Source: Streptomyces longhuiensis
GTDB lineage: Bacteria > Actinomycetota > Actinomycetes > Streptomycetales > Streptomycetaceae
Length of the DNA: 64,000 nucleotides
NCBI RefSeq assembly: GCF_020616555.1
Contig: NZ_CP085173.1
Location: 1,550,001 to 1,614,000 of the forward strand
Direction of reading: 5' to 3'
Positions within the stretch are counted from its first letter, which is position 1; every line of letters starts with the position of its first letter. The translations under genes were made by a program, and so were the position numbers. Below the pieces are notes generated by a model, which had not been told where the DNA came from, made no database searches, and saw only the letters and a list, made by a program, of their open reading frames with translations. Positions 52,700 to 61,193 of the stretch are shown here, piece by piece.

Positions 52700-53742
52700 C
52701 GGGCGTCTCCTTCCAGGACGGCGACCAGGTTCTGCTGGAGGCAGGGGCCGGAGGTGGCGTGCGCGAGGGCCCGGTCGGACTCGCCGCGGTGGATACGGGC
52801 GGCGGCCTCGCCGATCCGCAGCAGGCCCGCGGCCATGATCGGGTTGGCGGCGAGCGCGCCGCCGGAAGGGTTCACGGTGACGTCGTCGGCGAGCTGGAGC
52901 GCCTTGCGCAGGACGACCTCCTGCGAGGTGAACGGGGCGTGCAACTCGGCCGTGTCCACGGGCCGTTCGAAGGCGCCCGCCCGCTCGGCGGCCAGCCGCG
53001 TGGACGGGGAGTCGGTGAGGTCGCGTACGCCGAGGCTGTGCGCCTCGATGCGGTGGTCCATGCCGCGGATCCAGGCGGGCCGCTCGCACAGTTCGCGGGC
53101 CTTGTCACCGGCGGCCAGGATCACGGCGACGGCGCCGTCGCCGACCGGCGGGCAGTCGCCCTTGCGCAGCGGCTGCACCTCGTAGTCGCCCTGCGGCACC
53201 GAACCCTTCACCTGGGCATGGGAGTTGGCGGACGCGGACTCCCGGCTCCTGGCGGCGATCCCGGCGAGCGCGGGCTCGTCGGTCTCCCCCGCGTCGATGA
53301 GGGCCTGCGCCTGGAGTGCGGCGAGCGCGACCGAGTCCGGCCACAGCGGGGCCACGTAGTACGGGTCGAGCTGGCGGGTGAGCACATCGCGCACGGAGCC
53401 GGGCGAGGACTTGCCGTACGAGTACACGAGGGCCGTGTCGACCTCACCGGTGAGGAGCTTCACCCAGGCCTCGTACATCGCCCAGGCCCCGTCCATCTCC
53501 ACGTGGGACTCGGAGATCGGCGGCCAGGCGCCCACGCCGTCGAGGGTCATGGTGAAGGAGAACGCGCGGCCCGCGAGATAGTCGGAGGAGCCTGAGCAGG
53601 TGAAGCCGATGTCGCTGGTCTTCAGGCCGGTCTGCGCCAGCACTTGGTGCAGCACCGGCATCACCATGTCGACCTCGGAGAGTTCGTCGGTGGTGCGCAG
53701 ATGGTCGCTCTGCGCGAAGGCGACGATCGCTACCTCTCGCAT
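52696..53742 (-). CDS. Thiolase-domain protein, second cysteine-less copy
   Basis: 348 residues. The N terminus MREVAIVAFAQSDHLRTTDE and C-terminal NPSGGALAANPIMAAGLLRIGEAA place it with the thiolase superfamily. The nucleophile region reads SHVEMDGAWAMYEAW, without a cysteine, and the His motif is missing as well. It abuts the DUF35 gene exactly (its ATG at 53742 follows the stop at 53743) and overlaps the next thiolase-like gene by 4 nt. Likely forms a complex with the DUF35 protein and its sister copy. Confidence 0.85.
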   Translation of the reverse strand: MREVAIVAFAQSDHLRTTDELSEVDMVMPVLHQVLAQTGLKTSDIGFTCSGSSDYLAGRAFSFTMTLDGVGAWPPISESHVEMDGAWAMYEAWVKLLTGEVDTALVYSYGKSSPGSVRDVLTRQLDPYYVAPLWPDSVALAALQAQALIDAGETDEPALAGIAARSRESASANSHAQVKGSVPQGDYEVQPLRKGDCPPVGDGAVAVILAAGDKARELCERPAWIRGMDHRIEAHSLGVRDLTDSPSTRLAAERAGAFERPVDTAELHAPFTSQEVVLRKALQLADDVTVNPSGGALAANPIMAAGLLRIGEAAARIHRGESDRALAHATSGPCLQQNLVAVLEGDAR

Positions 53743-54690
53743 CTACACCAGCTCCTTGTACGTGTCGTAGTCGGCGTCCGGTTCGCCGGTGGGCCGGTAG
53801 TGGTCGGGGTAGCGGCCGCCCTCGGTCCACACCGGCTCGACCCTGAGGCCCATCCGCACCTGGTCGTACGGGATGCCGGCGATGCGGCCGTGCAGCGCGA
53901 GGTCGGCGCCGTCGAGCGCGATGTGGGCGTAGACGTAGGGCAGTTCGATGTCGAGGTTCTTGGCCTTGACGTTGACGATGCAGAAGGTGGTGACGGTGCC
54001 GGCCGGGCCGACCTCGACCCGGTCGGTCGTGGCGACGCCGCAGGTGGGGCAGGCCCCCCGCGGCGGGACGTAGACCTTGCGGCAGGACGGGCAGCGTTCT
54101 CCGACGGTGCGGCGGTCCGCGAGGGCGTTGATGTAGGCGGTCTGGGCGCGGCCCGGCGAGTAGACGTAGTCGAGACGGGCCGCGGCGACGATCCCGCTGA
54201 CCGCGTCGTCGAACTGCCCGTCGTGCGCGGTGGGTTCGGTGTGCGCCGCCGCCCCCTCGTACGGCTCGAAGCAGGCGATGTCGGTGATGGCGCCGGTGCG
54301 TTCGGCGGCCCAGCGGACGCGGACGCGCATGCCGGTGGTCACGGCGTCGGGGCCGGCTGCGTCGAGGGCGTGCAGGAGGCCGGTGTCCGCGCCGTCGAGC
54401 TTGACCAGGACCCAGGCGAAGGGGGTGTCGAGGGGCTGGCCGCGGCGGGGTTCGGGGTTCCATGCCCAGGTGGTGACGGTGCCGGTGGGCTCGACCTCGA
54501 CGAGGTCGCGGAGCTCGTCGGCGGTGACGGGGTCGTACTCGACGGGCGGGACCATGACCAGGCCGTCGGTGGTCTTCACGCCGAGGACGGTGCGTTCGCG
54601 CAGGCCGGTCAGGAAGGCGCTCTGGACGGGGCCGAGCGAGCGGGTGAAGGGGAACTCGACGACGAGCGGGGCTTTGAGGACTTCGGGCAC
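53743..54690 (-). CDS. DUF35 OB-fold/zinc-ribbon protein (ChsH2/Ltp2 partner-like), duplicated
   Basis: 315 residues, two DUF35-like halves. The N-terminal half has an OB fold (GTVTTWAWNPEP). The second half has a rubredoxin-type zinc ribbon CPSCRKVYVPPRGACPTC, followed by the OB strand GTVTTFCIVNVKAKN. In steroid side-chain catabolism such subunits activate thiolase-fold aldolases. Position directly upstream of the two thiolase-like genes supports this. Twice the length of a single-domain partner, so it may be a fusion of two subunits. Confidence 0.88.
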   Translation of the reverse strand: MPEVLKAPLVVEFPFTRSLGPVQSAFLTGLRERTVLGVKTTDGLVMVPPVEYDPVTADELRDLVEVEPTGTVTTWAWNPEPRRGQPLDTPFAWVLVKLDGADTGLLHALDAAGPDAVTTGMRVRVRWAAERTGAITDIACFEPYEGAAAHTEPTAHDGQFDDAVSGIVAAARLDYVYSPGRAQTAYINALADRRTVGERCPSCRKVYVPPRGACPTCGVATTDRVEVGPAGTVTTFCIVNVKAKNLDIELPYVYAHIALDGADLALHGRIAGIPYDQVRMGLRVEPVWTEGGRYPDHYRPTGEPDADYDTYKELV

Positions 54691-54718
54691 TTCATGACTC
54701 CTTGACGGTCGGAGGACT

Positions 54719-55555
54719 TCACGCGCGCCGGTAGACGGCGGGACGCTTCTCGGCGAAGGCCCTGGGGCCCTCCTTCGCGTCCTCGGTGGCGAAGATCGGC
54801 CAGCCGCGCTCCAGTTCGGACTTGAGGCCGTCGGTCTCGGTCATCTCGGCGGTCTCGTACACCGAGGCCTTCACCGCTTCCACCGCGAGCGGGCCGCAGG
54901 CGTTGACCTGCTCGGCGATCTCCAGGGCCCTGTCGAGCGCGGTGCCGGTCGGGACGACGCTGCCGATGAGCCCGATGGAGAGGGCCTCGGCCGCGCTGTA
55001 GTGCCTGCCGGTCAGCAGCATCTCCAGGGCGTGGGTGCGCGGGATCTGCCGCTGAAGCCGCACGGTGGAACCGCCGATCGGGAAGAGGGCGCGCCTCACC
55101 TCGGAGAGGCCGAAGGTCGCGGTCTCGGCGGCGACGCGGATGTCGGTGCCCTGGAGGATCTCCGTGCCGCCGGCCACGCAGTAGCCCTCGACTGCGGCGA
55201 TCACGGGTTTGCGGGGCCGGTGATGGCGCAGCATCGCCTTCCAGTGCAGATCGGGGTCGGCCTTGAGCCGGTCCCGGTACTGCTCTCCCTCCATCCCCTT
55301 GCCGGCCAGGGCCTTGAGGTCCATGCCGGCGCAGAACGTGCCGCCCGCGCCGGTCAGGACGACCGAGCGGACCGAGTCGTCCTCGTCGGCGGCGACCCAT
55401 CCGTCGTAGAGGCCGACCAGCATCGGCAGGGAGAGCGCGTTCTTGGCCTCGGGCCTGTTGAGCGTGAGGACGAGGGTGGCACCCTCGCGCCGCACCGTGA
55501 GGTGTTCCGTCCCGTGACCCGCCCCGTGTCCCGCGTCGTGTTCCGTGCCACCCAT
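54719..55555 (-). CDS. Enoyl-CoA hydratase/crotonase family protein
   Basis: 278 residues from the ATG at 55555 (GGGAG upstream; frame open to 55642). Oxyanion hole segments LTGAGGTFCAGMDLKAL and AAVEGYCVAGGTEIL. Both catalytic Glu positions are present (TEIL and LSEVRRALFPIGG). His-rich N terminus (EHDAGHGAGHGTEH). First gene of the operon with the DUF35 and two thiolase-like genes. Hydration of an enoyl-CoA would give the beta-hydroxy (aldol) substrate that the aldolase-like proteins could cleave. Confidence 0.88.
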   Translation of the reverse strand: MGGTEHDAGHGAGHGTEHLTVRREGATLVLTLNRPEAKNALSLPMLVGLYDGWVAADEDDSVRSVVLTGAGGTFCAGMDLKALAGKGMEGEQYRDRLKADPDLHWKAMLRHHRPRKPVIAAVEGYCVAGGTEILQGTDIRVAAETATFGLSEVRRALFPIGGSTVRLQRQIPRTHALEMLLTGRHYSAAEALSIGLIGSVVPTGTALDRALEIAEQVNACGPLAVEAVKASVYETAEMTETDGLKSELERGWPIFATEDAKEGPRAFAEKRPAVYRRA

Positions 55556-55567
55556 GGCCGTACTCCC

Positions 55568-55607
55568 GTCTCGGATGCGTCTCGGATGCCGCGTACGTCT
55601 CGGATGC
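55568..55607 (-). repeat. Three 11-bp direct repeats in the crotonase leader
   Basis: GTCTCGGATGC occurs at 55568-55578, 55579-55589 and 55597-55607. It lies between the crotonase start and its putative promoter; function unknown. Confidence 0.85.
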
Positions 55608-55648
55608 GAGAACAGGTTGCAGTAGGCGGGTGGCCAGTTCAAGAGTTT

Positions 55649-55665
55649 TCTGACAGTCAGTCAGA
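55649..55665. promoter_or_regulatory. Palindromic operator in the divergent crotonase/acyl-CoA ligase promoter
   Basis: TCTGAC-AGTCA-GTCAGA is a perfect 6-bp inverted repeat with a 5-nt spacer in the 196-nt region between the divergent genes. A regulator of TetR type is likely, but none is encoded nearby. An AACAGGTT element (55611-55618) resembling half of a KstR site is 30 nt away. Confidence 0.5.
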
Positions 55666-55751
55666 TTTCTTGCGCTGGAGCCCTTCCCTGTTCCCTGCGG
55701 CTCTGCTGAGATGACGGCCACATCGAGATGGCGCCTGGGTCAGGAGGAGCG

Positions 55752-57368
55752 GTGGAGTACAACCTTGCCGACCTGTTCGAGTCGGTCGTCGACGTGGTCC
55801 CGGACCGCGAGGCGCTCGTGCACATCGACCATCCCGGCACGGGCGCGGAGCGCCGGCTCACCTACGCCGGACTCGACGCGGCGGCCAACCGGCTCGCCCA
55901 CCATCTGATCGACAGCGGGATCCGCCCCGGCGAACACCTGGGCCTGCACCTCTACAACGGCATCGAGTACCTCCAGACGGTGCTGGCCTGCCTCAAGGCG
56001 CGGATCGTCCCGGTCAATGTCAACTACCGCTACGTGGAGGAGGAGCTGGTCTACCTCTACCGCGACGCGGACCTCGCGGCGCTCGTCTTCGACGCCGAGT
56101 TCACCGAACGCGTCGCGGCCGCTCTCCCGCAGACGGAGAAGCTGCGCCACCTCGTGCGCGTGGGGACCGCGCCGACCGGCGCGCCGCCCGTCAAGGCCGT
56201 GGACTTCACGGAGGCGGAGGCCACGGGTTCGCCGGAGCGCGGCTTCGGGCCGCGCTCGGCCGACGACCTCTTCATCATCTACACGGGCGGCACGACCGGC
56301 ATGCCCAAGGGCGTGATGTGGCGCCAGGAGGACCTGTTCTTCTCGGGGCTCGGCGGCGGCGCGCCGACGGGCGAGCCGGTGAGCAGGCCGGAGGAGCTGT
56401 CCGAGCGCGTCGCGGCCGGCGGCGACGGGATCACGTTCTTCCCCACGCCTCCCCTGATGCACGGCACCTCCACCCTCACCGCCTTCATCGGCTTCAACTT
56501 CGGCCAACGCCTCGTCATCCACACGAAGTTCGTACCCGAAGAGGTCCTGCGCACGGTCGAGAAGGAGAAGGTGACGAGCATGTCGCTCGTCGGGGACGCG
56601 ATGCTGCGGCCCCTGATCGACGCGCTGAACGGGCCCATGAAGGGCACCGACTGCTCGTCGATGTTCAGCCTCTCGTCGTCGGGCGCGATCATGTCGGAGA
56701 CGGTGCGCGCGCAGTTCGAGGCGCTCGTCCCGAACGTGATGCTCCTGAACAACTTCGGCTCCTCCGAGTCCGGCTTCAACGGCACGGCGACGGACGACTC
56801 GGGCCCGGAGAAGGGCTTCCGTCTTCGGGTCAACTCCCGTACGCAGGTGGTCGATCCGGCGACGTACGAGCCGATCGCCCCCGGCGAGCCGGGCCGTATC
56901 GCCCAGCGCGGGCACGTCCCGCTCGGCTACTACAACGACCCCGCGAAGACGGCCGAGACGTTCTTCCAGAAGGGCGACGAGCGGTGGGTGCTGCTCGGGG
57001 ACATGGCGACGGTCGACGAGGAGGGCATCGTCACCGTCCTCGGGCGCGGCTCGCAGTGCATCAACACGGGCGGCGAGAAGGTGTATCCGGAAGAGGTCGA
57101 GCAGGCCCTCAAGTCCCATCCCGACGTGTACGACGCACTCGTCGCCGGAGTGCCCGACGCGAAGTGGGGCAACCATGTCGCCGCGGTCGTCCAGCTGCGC
57201 GACGGCGCGGCACAGCCCTCGCTCGACGACATCCAGACCCACTGCCGCACCCGCCTCGCGGGCTACAAGATCCCCCGCCAGCTCGTCCTGACCGACCGCA
57301 TCCAGCGCTCACCCAGCGGCAAGGCGGACTACCGGTGGGCGCGGGCGGTGGCGGCGGACGGTTCGTAA
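55752..57368 (+). CDS. AMP-forming acyl-CoA synthetase
   Basis: 538 residues from a GTG start (AGGAGGAGC upstream; the frame extends to 55728). Motifs: P-loop IIYTGGTTGMPKGV, LLNNFGSSESG and the C-terminal hinge region VLGRGSQCINTGGEKVYPEEVEQAL. Final Lys in SPSGKADYRWA is the adenylation lysine. Resembles FadD-type ligases of steroid and branched-acid catabolism in actinobacteria. Divergent from the crotonase-DUF35-thiolase operon, so it may supply that pathway with CoA ester. Confidence 0.9.
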   Translation: MEYNLADLFESVVDVVPDREALVHIDHPGTGAERRLTYAGLDAAANRLAHHLIDSGIRPGEHLGLHLYNGIEYLQTVLACLKARIVPVNVNYRYVEEELVYLYRDADLAALVFDAEFTERVAAALPQTEKLRHLVRVGTAPTGAPPVKAVDFTEAEATGSPERGFGPRSADDLFIIYTGGTTGMPKGVMWRQEDLFFSGLGGGAPTGEPVSRPEELSERVAAGGDGITFFPTPPLMHGTSTLTAFIGFNFGQRLVIHTKFVPEEVLRTVEKEKVTSMSLVGDAMLRPLIDALNGPMKGTDCSSMFSLSSSGAIMSETVRAQFEALVPNVMLLNNFGSSESGFNGTATDDSGPEKGFRLRVNSRTQVVDPATYEPIAPGEPGRIAQRGHVPLGYYNDPAKTAETFFQKGDERWVLLGDMATVDEEGIVTVLGRGSQCINTGGEKVYPEEVEQALKSHPDVYDALVAGVPDAKWGNHVAAVVQLRDGAAQPSLDDIQTHCRTRLAGYKIPRQLVLTDRIQRSPSGKADYRWARAVAADGS

Positions 57369-57496
57369 CGGGACACGGCGACGGTCGCGGCGGACACGGT
57401 GAGCGCTCCCGTCGCGACGCACCCGCGCTCCGGGACGTCGGGGCACCGGGGCACAAACCGTTTGCCGCGCCGACGCGCCGGTGCTGGAGTGTCCGG

Positions 57497-58276
57497 ATGG
57501 ATCATCAAGCGGTGTTGTCCCTGTTCGACCGGCAGATGAGGCGGGACGCCGAGCCCGACCCCGGCGCGCGGGTCGATCGGGTGGACGGCGTGGTGCGGCA
57601 GACCGGTGCCGAGGGCAGTTCCTGGAACGCCGTCGTGTGGTCGGACCTAGACGAGAGCTCGGCGGACGCGGCGATCGCCGCCCAGGTACGACATTTCACC
57701 GAGCTCGGACGCGAATTCGAGTGGAAGGTGTACGGACACGACCGGCCGCACGACCTTCCGCGGCGGCTCACAGCCGCCGGATTCGCCTCCGAGCCGGTGG
57801 AGACGCTCCTGGTCGCCGAGGTCGCGGCCCTGCCGACGGACGTCCCGCCCCCCGAAGGGATCCGGCTCCTCCCCGTCACCGACGAGGCGGGCGTCGACCT
57901 CATGTCGGAGGTGCACGACAAGGCCTTCGGCAGGAGTCTCGGCCTCACCCGGCACCAGCTCCTCGCCCGGCTGGCCGAGGACCCGGACGCCGTGCCCGCG
58001 GTGCTCGCGCTGGCCGGGGACGTGCCGGTGAGCGCGGCCCGCATGGAGACGCACCCGGGGACGGACTTCGCGAGCCTGTGGGGCGGCGGCACCGTCGCCG
58101 AGTGGCGCGGGCGGGGGATCTACCGCAGCCTCGTCGCGTTCCGTACGCGCATCGCCGCCGAGCGTGGCTTCCGCTATCTCCAGGTCGACGCCTCCAGCAT
58201 GAGCCGCCCGATCCTGGAGCGCCTCGGCTTCGTGGCTCTGACCACCACGACTCCCTACGTCCACGGGGGCGCCTGA
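57497..58276 (+). CDS. GNAT-family N-acetyltransferase
   Basis: 259 residues; the C-terminal half is the GNAT fold with acetyl-CoA motif A (WGGGTVAEWRGRGIYRSLVAFRT, R-G-R-G-I) and final ILERLGFVALTTTTPYV. The N-terminal half (MDHQAVLSLFDRQMRR to about 120) shows no clear fold but keeps the AADAA-like acetyltransferase spacing. ATG at 57497; no strong ribosome-binding site seen. Substrate unknown. It lies between two acyl-CoA ligase genes without obvious connection. Confidence 0.8.
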   Translation: MDHQAVLSLFDRQMRRDAEPDPGARVDRVDGVVRQTGAEGSSWNAVVWSDLDESSADAAIAAQVRHFTELGREFEWKVYGHDRPHDLPRRLTAAGFASEPVETLLVAEVAALPTDVPPPEGIRLLPVTDEAGVDLMSEVHDKAFGRSLGLTRHQLLARLAEDPDAVPAVLALAGDVPVSAARMETHPGTDFASLWGGGTVAEWRGRGIYRSLVAFRTRIAAERGFRYLQVDASSMSRPILERLGFVALTTTTPYVHGGA

Positions 58277-58356
58277 GGCCACCCGGCGGCGATTGAGTCC
58301 CTCCCGCCTCTTGACGCCTGCCCCCGCCCCTTGAATTACTGGCCCTGAACGGATCA

Positions 58357-58370
58357 ACCGAATGATCGGT
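58357..58370 (+). promoter_or_regulatory. Putative TetR-type (PaaR-like) operator upstream of paaK
   Basis: ACCGAATGATCGGT is an ACCG-N6-CGGT inverted repeat, the spacing I recall for actinobacterial PaaR-type repressor boxes of phenylacetate genes. It lies 70 nt before the paaK ATG. No paaR gene is in the window. Confidence 0.4.
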
Positions 58371-58439
58371 CGGCCGATTCGCCCATTATGTGGATCCGGG
58401 CGGACGGTCGGCCCTCAGGGCTCGGGAGTGCGGTCGACG

Positions 58440-59735
58440 ATGACAGAACTGCTGGACGCGGGGGAACAGCTCGCCCCCGAGGAACTGCACGCACAGCAGC
58501 TGGAGCGGCTGCGGGCGACACTGCGCCGCGTGTACGAGCGGGTGCCGTTCTACCGCGCGTCCTTCGACAAGGCGGGCGTCCACCCCGACGACTGCCGCTC
58601 GCTCGCCGACCTGGCCCGCTTCCCGTTCACCACGAAGACCGACCTGCGGGACAACTACCCGTTCGGCATGTTCGCCGTACCGGAGACGGACGTGCGCCGG
58701 CTGCACGCGTCCAGCGGCACCACGGGCCTGCCCACCGTCGTCGGCTACACGGAGAACGACCTCTCCATGTGGGCCGACATGGTGGCGCGCTCCCTGCGCG
58801 CGGCGGGCGCCCGGCCCGGCCACAAGGTCCATGTCGCGTACGGATACGGCCTGTTCACGGGCGGGCTCGGCGCGCACTACGGCGCCGAGCGGCTCGGCTG
58901 CACGGTCATTCCCGCGTCCGGTGGCATGACCGCCCGCCAGGTGCGGCTGATCCAGGACTTCCGCCCCGAGGTCATCATGGTCACCCCCTCCTACATGCTG
59001 ACGATCCTCGACGAGTTCGAGCGCCAGGGCGTCGACCCGCGCAGCACGTCCCTCAAGGTCGGGGTCTTCGGCGCCGAGCCGTGGACCGAGGAGATGCGCC
59101 GCGAGATCGAGGAGCGCTTCGCCATCGACGCCGTCGACATCTACGGCCTGTCGGAGGTGATGGGACCGGGCGTCGCCCAGGAGTGCGTCGGGACGAAGGA
59201 CGGGCTGCACATCTGGGAGGACCAGTTCTATCCGGAGGTCGTCGACCCGATCACCGGGGAGGTCCTGCCGGACGGTGAGCAGGGCGAGCTGGTGTTCACC
59301 TCGCTCACCAAGGAGGCCATGCCCGTGATCCGCTACCGGACCCGGGACCTGACCCGGCTCCTGCCCGGCACGGCCCGCCCCGCCTTCCGCCGTATGGAGA
59401 AGGTGACGGGCCGCAGCGACGACATGGTGATCCTGCGCGGGGTGAACCTCTTCCCGACCCAGGTCGAGGAGATCGTCCTGCGCACGCCGGGCGTCGCCCC
59501 GCACTTCCAGCTCCGGCTGACCCGCGAGGGACGCATGGACGCCCTGACGGTACGCGCGGAGGCCCGCGCCGACGCGACCGCCGCCGAGCGCGACGCGGCG
59601 GCCCGTGCCATCGCCACCGGCGTGAAGGACGGCATCGGCGTCTCGGTGACCGTGGAGGTCGTGGACCCGGAGACGCTGGAGCGGTCGGTGGGCAAGATCA
59701 AGCGCATCCTGGACCTGCGGGGGCGGCAGGCGTAA
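58440..59735 (+). CDS. paaK: Phenylacetate-CoA ligase
   Basis: 431 residues, the normal length for PaaK, from the ATG at 58440; the frame is open from 58362. Motifs: LHASSGTTGLPTVVGYTE (P-loop), VFGAEPWTEEMRREIEERF, DIYGLSEVMGPGVAQEC, and C-terminal SDDMVILRGVNLFPTQVEE with the final KIKRILDLR. Converts phenylacetate to phenylacetyl-CoA using ATP. No paaABCDE genes are in the window, so the rest of the pathway would be encoded elsewhere. Confidence 0.88.
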   Translation: MTELLDAGEQLAPEELHAQQLERLRATLRRVYERVPFYRASFDKAGVHPDDCRSLADLARFPFTTKTDLRDNYPFGMFAVPETDVRRLHASSGTTGLPTVVGYTENDLSMWADMVARSLRAAGARPGHKVHVAYGYGLFTGGLGAHYGAERLGCTVIPASGGMTARQVRLIQDFRPEVIMVTPSYMLTILDEFERQGVDPRSTSLKVGVFGAEPWTEEMRREIEERFAIDAVDIYGLSEVMGPGVAQECVGTKDGLHIWEDQFYPEVVDPITGEVLPDGEQGELVFTSLTKEAMPVIRYRTRDLTRLLPGTARPAFRRMEKVTGRSDDMVILRGVNLFPTQVEEIVLRTPGVAPHFQLRLTREGRMDALTVRAEARADATAAERDAAARAIATGVKDGIGVSVTVEVVDPETLERSVGKIKRILDLRGRQA

Positions 59736-59741
59736 GAAGTA

Positions 59742-59771
59742 CGGCGGGGGCCGGCATTCCGGCCCCCGCCG
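59742..59771. terminator. Terminator between paaK and the threonyl-tRNA synthetase gene
   Basis: Perfect 13-bp stem (59742-59754 with 59759-59771), 4-nt loop, 6 nt after the paaK stop codon. Bidirectional position between convergent genes. Confidence 0.9.
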
Positions 59772-59782
59772 GCCCGCTTTCG

Positions 59783-61153
59783 TCAGCTCGCGTCGTCCCA
59801 CAGGTCGTGCGCGTACCCGTCGACGACCGCCCCGATCCTGGCGAGTGCCTCATCGGCGGGCAGCGGCGCGGGGCGGCGGCCGTCGCGCAGGCGCAGCGCG
59901 ACCCGACCGTCCACCGCCTCCCTCGCACCGATGACCGCCTGGTACGGCACGAGCCGGGCCTCCCGGACGCGGGCGCCCAGGGTGCCGCGCTCGGGGCCCG
60001 CGACCTCGGCCCGCAGCCCCAGCTCGGCGCACCGCCGCGCAAGGGCGTCGGCGTGCGGCAGCTCGGCGTCCGAGATCGGCAGGATCGCCACCTGGGTGGG
60101 GGCGAGCCACGCCGGGAAGGCGCCGCCGTGCTGCTCGATGAGGTGCGCGACGGCCCGTTCCACACTGCCGATGATGCTGCGGTGGACCATCACCGGACGA
60201 TGCTTCGCCCCGTCCGGGCCGATGTAGTGCAGGTCGAAACGCTCGGGCTGGTGGAAGTCGACCTGGACGGTGGAGAGGGTCGACTCGCGCCCCGCACCGT
60301 CGGCGACCTGGACGTCGATCTTGGGCCCGTAGAACGCGGCCTCGCCCTCGGCCGCCTCGTAGGGAAGACCCGACCGGTCGAGGACCTCGGTGAGCAGCGC
60401 GGTGGAGCGCTGCCACATATCCGGAGCGGCGACGTACTTGCCGCCCGGCCCCGGCAGCGACAGCCGGTAGCGCGCCGGGGTGATGCCCAGCGCCTCGTAT
60501 GCCCTGCGGATCATCTCCAGGGCCGCCCGCGCCTCGCCTGCCACCTGGTCGAGGGTGCAGAAGATGTGCGCGTCGTTGAGCTGGATGGCCCGTACGCGGG
60601 TCAGTCCACCGAGCACCCCCGACAGCTCGGAGCGGTACATGCCGCCCAACTCCGCCATACGCAACGGCAGTTCGCGGTAGCTGTGGGAGCGGGAACGGTA
60701 GATCACTGCGTGGTGGGGACAGAGGCTGGGCCGCAGGACGACCTGCTCGCCGCCCAGGTCCATCGGAGGAAACATGTCGTCGCTGTAGTGCGACCAGTGC
60801 CCCGAGATCTCGTACAGCTCGCGCTTGCCGAGAACCGGCGAGTACACGTGCCGGTAGCCGGCCCGCCGCTCGGCGGTGCGGATGTACTCCTCGAGGGTGT
60901 GCCGCACAGCCGCGCCGTCGGGCAGCCAGTAGGGCAGGCCCGCGCCGATCAGAGGGTCGGTGTCGAAGAGGCCGAGCTCACGACCGAGCTTGCGGTGATC
61001 GTGATTCGGGCGCTCGCACTGCGAGTGTTCCTGAGGGTGCTGGGCTTGCTTCTGCAGGTCTTGCCTCTCCCGGCTCTGCTTGTGCTCGTCCTGCTTGTGC
61101 TGGTCCTGCCTCTGCTGGTCCTGCTTCTGCTGGTCCTGCCTCTGCTGGTTCAT
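59783..61153 (-). CDS. thrS2: Truncated second threonyl-tRNA synthetase with repetitive N terminus
   Basis: 456 residues, about 200 shorter than housekeeping ThrRS: the TGS and editing domains are absent. The catalytic core is complete: zinc ligands Cys145 (PSLCPHH), His196 (NDAHIFC) and His324 (VMVHRS), motif 2 MYRSELSG, Gln297 (TVQVDF), and a C-terminal anticodon-binding domain (WLAPTQVAILPI). The His usually following motif 2 (SLHGL) is Gly (VLGGL). Residues 1-45 are a Gln/Lys/Arg/Asp repeat (QQRQDQQKQD) encoded by 15-bp DNA repeats. GAGGGA precedes the ATG; no in-frame start lies after the repeats. It charges tRNA-Thr without proofreading; role as spare or inhibitor-resistant enzyme inferred. 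Confidence 0.88.
   Translation of the reverse strand: MNQQRQDQQKQDQQRQDQHKQDEHKQSRERQDLQKQAQHPQEHSQCERPNHDHRKLGRELGLFDTDPLIGAGLPYWLPDGAAVRHTLEEYIRTAERRAGYRHVYSPVLGKRELYEISGHWSHYSDDMFPPMDLGGEQVVLRPSLCPHHAVIYRSRSHSYRELPLRMAELGGMYRSELSGVLGGLTRVRAIQLNDAHIFCTLDQVAGEARAALEMIRRAYEALGITPARYRLSLPGPGGKYVAAPDMWQRSTALLTEVLDRSGLPYEAAEGEAAFYGPKIDVQVADGAGRESTLSTVQVDFHQPERFDLHYIGPDGAKHRPVMVHRSIIGSVERAVAHLIEQHGGAFPAWLAPTQVAILPISDAELPHADALARRCAELGLRAEVAGPERGTLGARVREARLVPYQAVIGAREAVDGRVALRLRDGRRPAPLPADEALARIGAVVDGYAHDLWDDAS
61087..61153 (-). repeat. 15-bp tandem repeats encoding the KQD-rich N terminus
   Basis: Four to five units of about 15 bp with C/T variation (plus-strand core CTGCTGGTCCTGC) run in frame with the thrS2 start, each encoding five residues of the type Q-x-Q-D-Q. 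Confidence 0.8.
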
Positions 61154-61193
61154 TTCGGGATCCCTCGCGGTCGTCGGGCGAGTGGTCCCATGG

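Noticed and set aside
51512-53742. Conventional acetyl-CoA acetyltransferases
   Set aside because: Neither protein has the catalytic Cys or His of thiolases; DUF35 context supports aldolase-like activity instead.
61154-61193. T-box riboswitch upstream of thrS2
   Set aside because: Only a TGGGACC core-like segment is present; the specifier loop and the remaining T-box consensus are missing. A leader-peptide attenuator explains the layout better.
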